Below, piece after piece: positions 54,302 through 54,370 of a stretch of 54,370 bases of DNA. The notes under the pieces are model-generated. The model was not told the DNA's origin, did not search any database, and saw only the letters and a list, made by a program, of their open reading frames with translations. This DNA is from Stygiobacter sp. RIFOXYC2_FULL_38_25 (GTDB lineage: Bacteria; Bacteroidota; Ignavibacteria; Ignavibacteriales; Melioribacteraceae): positions 1 through 54,370 of the forward strand of contig MHAZ01000010.1 of NCBI GenBank assembly GCA_001803165.1, given 5' to 3'. The position numbers and the translations under genes were made by a program. The first letter of the stretch is position 1; the number at the start of each line of letters is the position of its first letter.

Positions 54302-54370
54302 ATGACCTTAGAGAATTTAATTCGGGACGCTGGAATATCCGAAATTGTACAGAATCTATACGTAATACAT
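54302..54370 (+). CDS. Start of an unidentified gene, cut by the window edge
   Basis: ATG at 54302 with GGGAG six to ten bases upstream opens a frame without stop to the window end (23 codons, beginning MTLENLIRDAGISEIV). It is too short to recognise; the codon pattern is compatible with a real gene. Confidence 0.45.
   Translation, partial: MTLENLIRDAGISEIVQNLYVIH

Overview
The window looks like a piece of the main chromosome of an Ignavibacteria/Ignavibacteriales-type bacterium (Bacteroidota-Chlorobi branch). The evidence is a type IX secretion sorting domain with the YPNPFNPETT motif typical of that group, many Cys-lipoproteins, a FAD-dependent thymidylate synthase (ThyX), an EF-G2-type elongation factor, AT-rich DNA and many TTG start codons. 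The lineage call is inference from gene content; no rRNA or tRNA gene was seen.

Layout, left to right. 1-4.3 kb: a broken HEPN/MNT-partner fragment, alpha-glucan phosphorylase (minus), a 650-bp repeat-rich gap, then plsY. 4.5-9.5 kb: a HtrA-like protease overlapping purB, then groES-groEL behind a TTGACA/TATATT promoter with a perfect CIRCE operator and followed by a strong terminator. 9.7-17 kb: a tightly packed nine-gene minus-strand unit, ybaB-recR-methyltransferase-two lipoproteins-ftsX-SLBB export protein-BY-kinase/Wzz-UDP-xylose synthase, joining housekeeping genes to exopolysaccharide export. 17-21.2 kb (plus): psd-pssA (phosphatidylethanolamine synthesis), purS-purQ, tatA and gatA. 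21.2-27.3 kb: two GT9 heptosyltransferase-like genes, a large secreted CotH-kinase/lamin-tail/T9SS protein and a GT2 glycosyltransferase. 27.4-30.1 kb: sucD with a lysine-rich tail, ndk and a lipoprotein.

30.3-32.05 kb is the clearest accessory island. It holds two overlapping genes of unknown function whose composition differs from their neighbours. The downstream product carries a HEPN-like R-x4-H motif, and the junction is a run of nine T in the coding strand, at which a one-base slip would fuse both into one protein of about 585 residues. This is the best candidate for an undescribed system, possibly defence or toxin related.

32.3-51.5 kb is mostly minus-strand housekeeping: an NfeD/ClpP-class protease, a ureohydrolase homologue that has lost half its metal ligands, yajC-tgt, a rhodanese, a CorC/HlyC transporter, a UbiA-family prenyltransferase overlapping an acyl-CoA mutase (active-site residues of the isobutyryl-CoA mutase type), mutL-folA-thyX, glycerate kinase, a HIT hydrolase, EF-G2, DUF948 and YtxH proteins, a NYN protein, Maf, a fibronectin-like protein and a MATE exporter. 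51.6-54.4 kb (plus): a tandem-HTH protein, a lipoprotein of three ~190-residue repeats, and the start of a gene cut by the window edge.

The gaps between genes are crowded with short dispersed hairpins and recurrent word-like repeats. Some of these sit inside coding sequence: in the N-terminus of the HtrA protein, and twice, in frame, in the T9SS sorting domain of the CotH protein.
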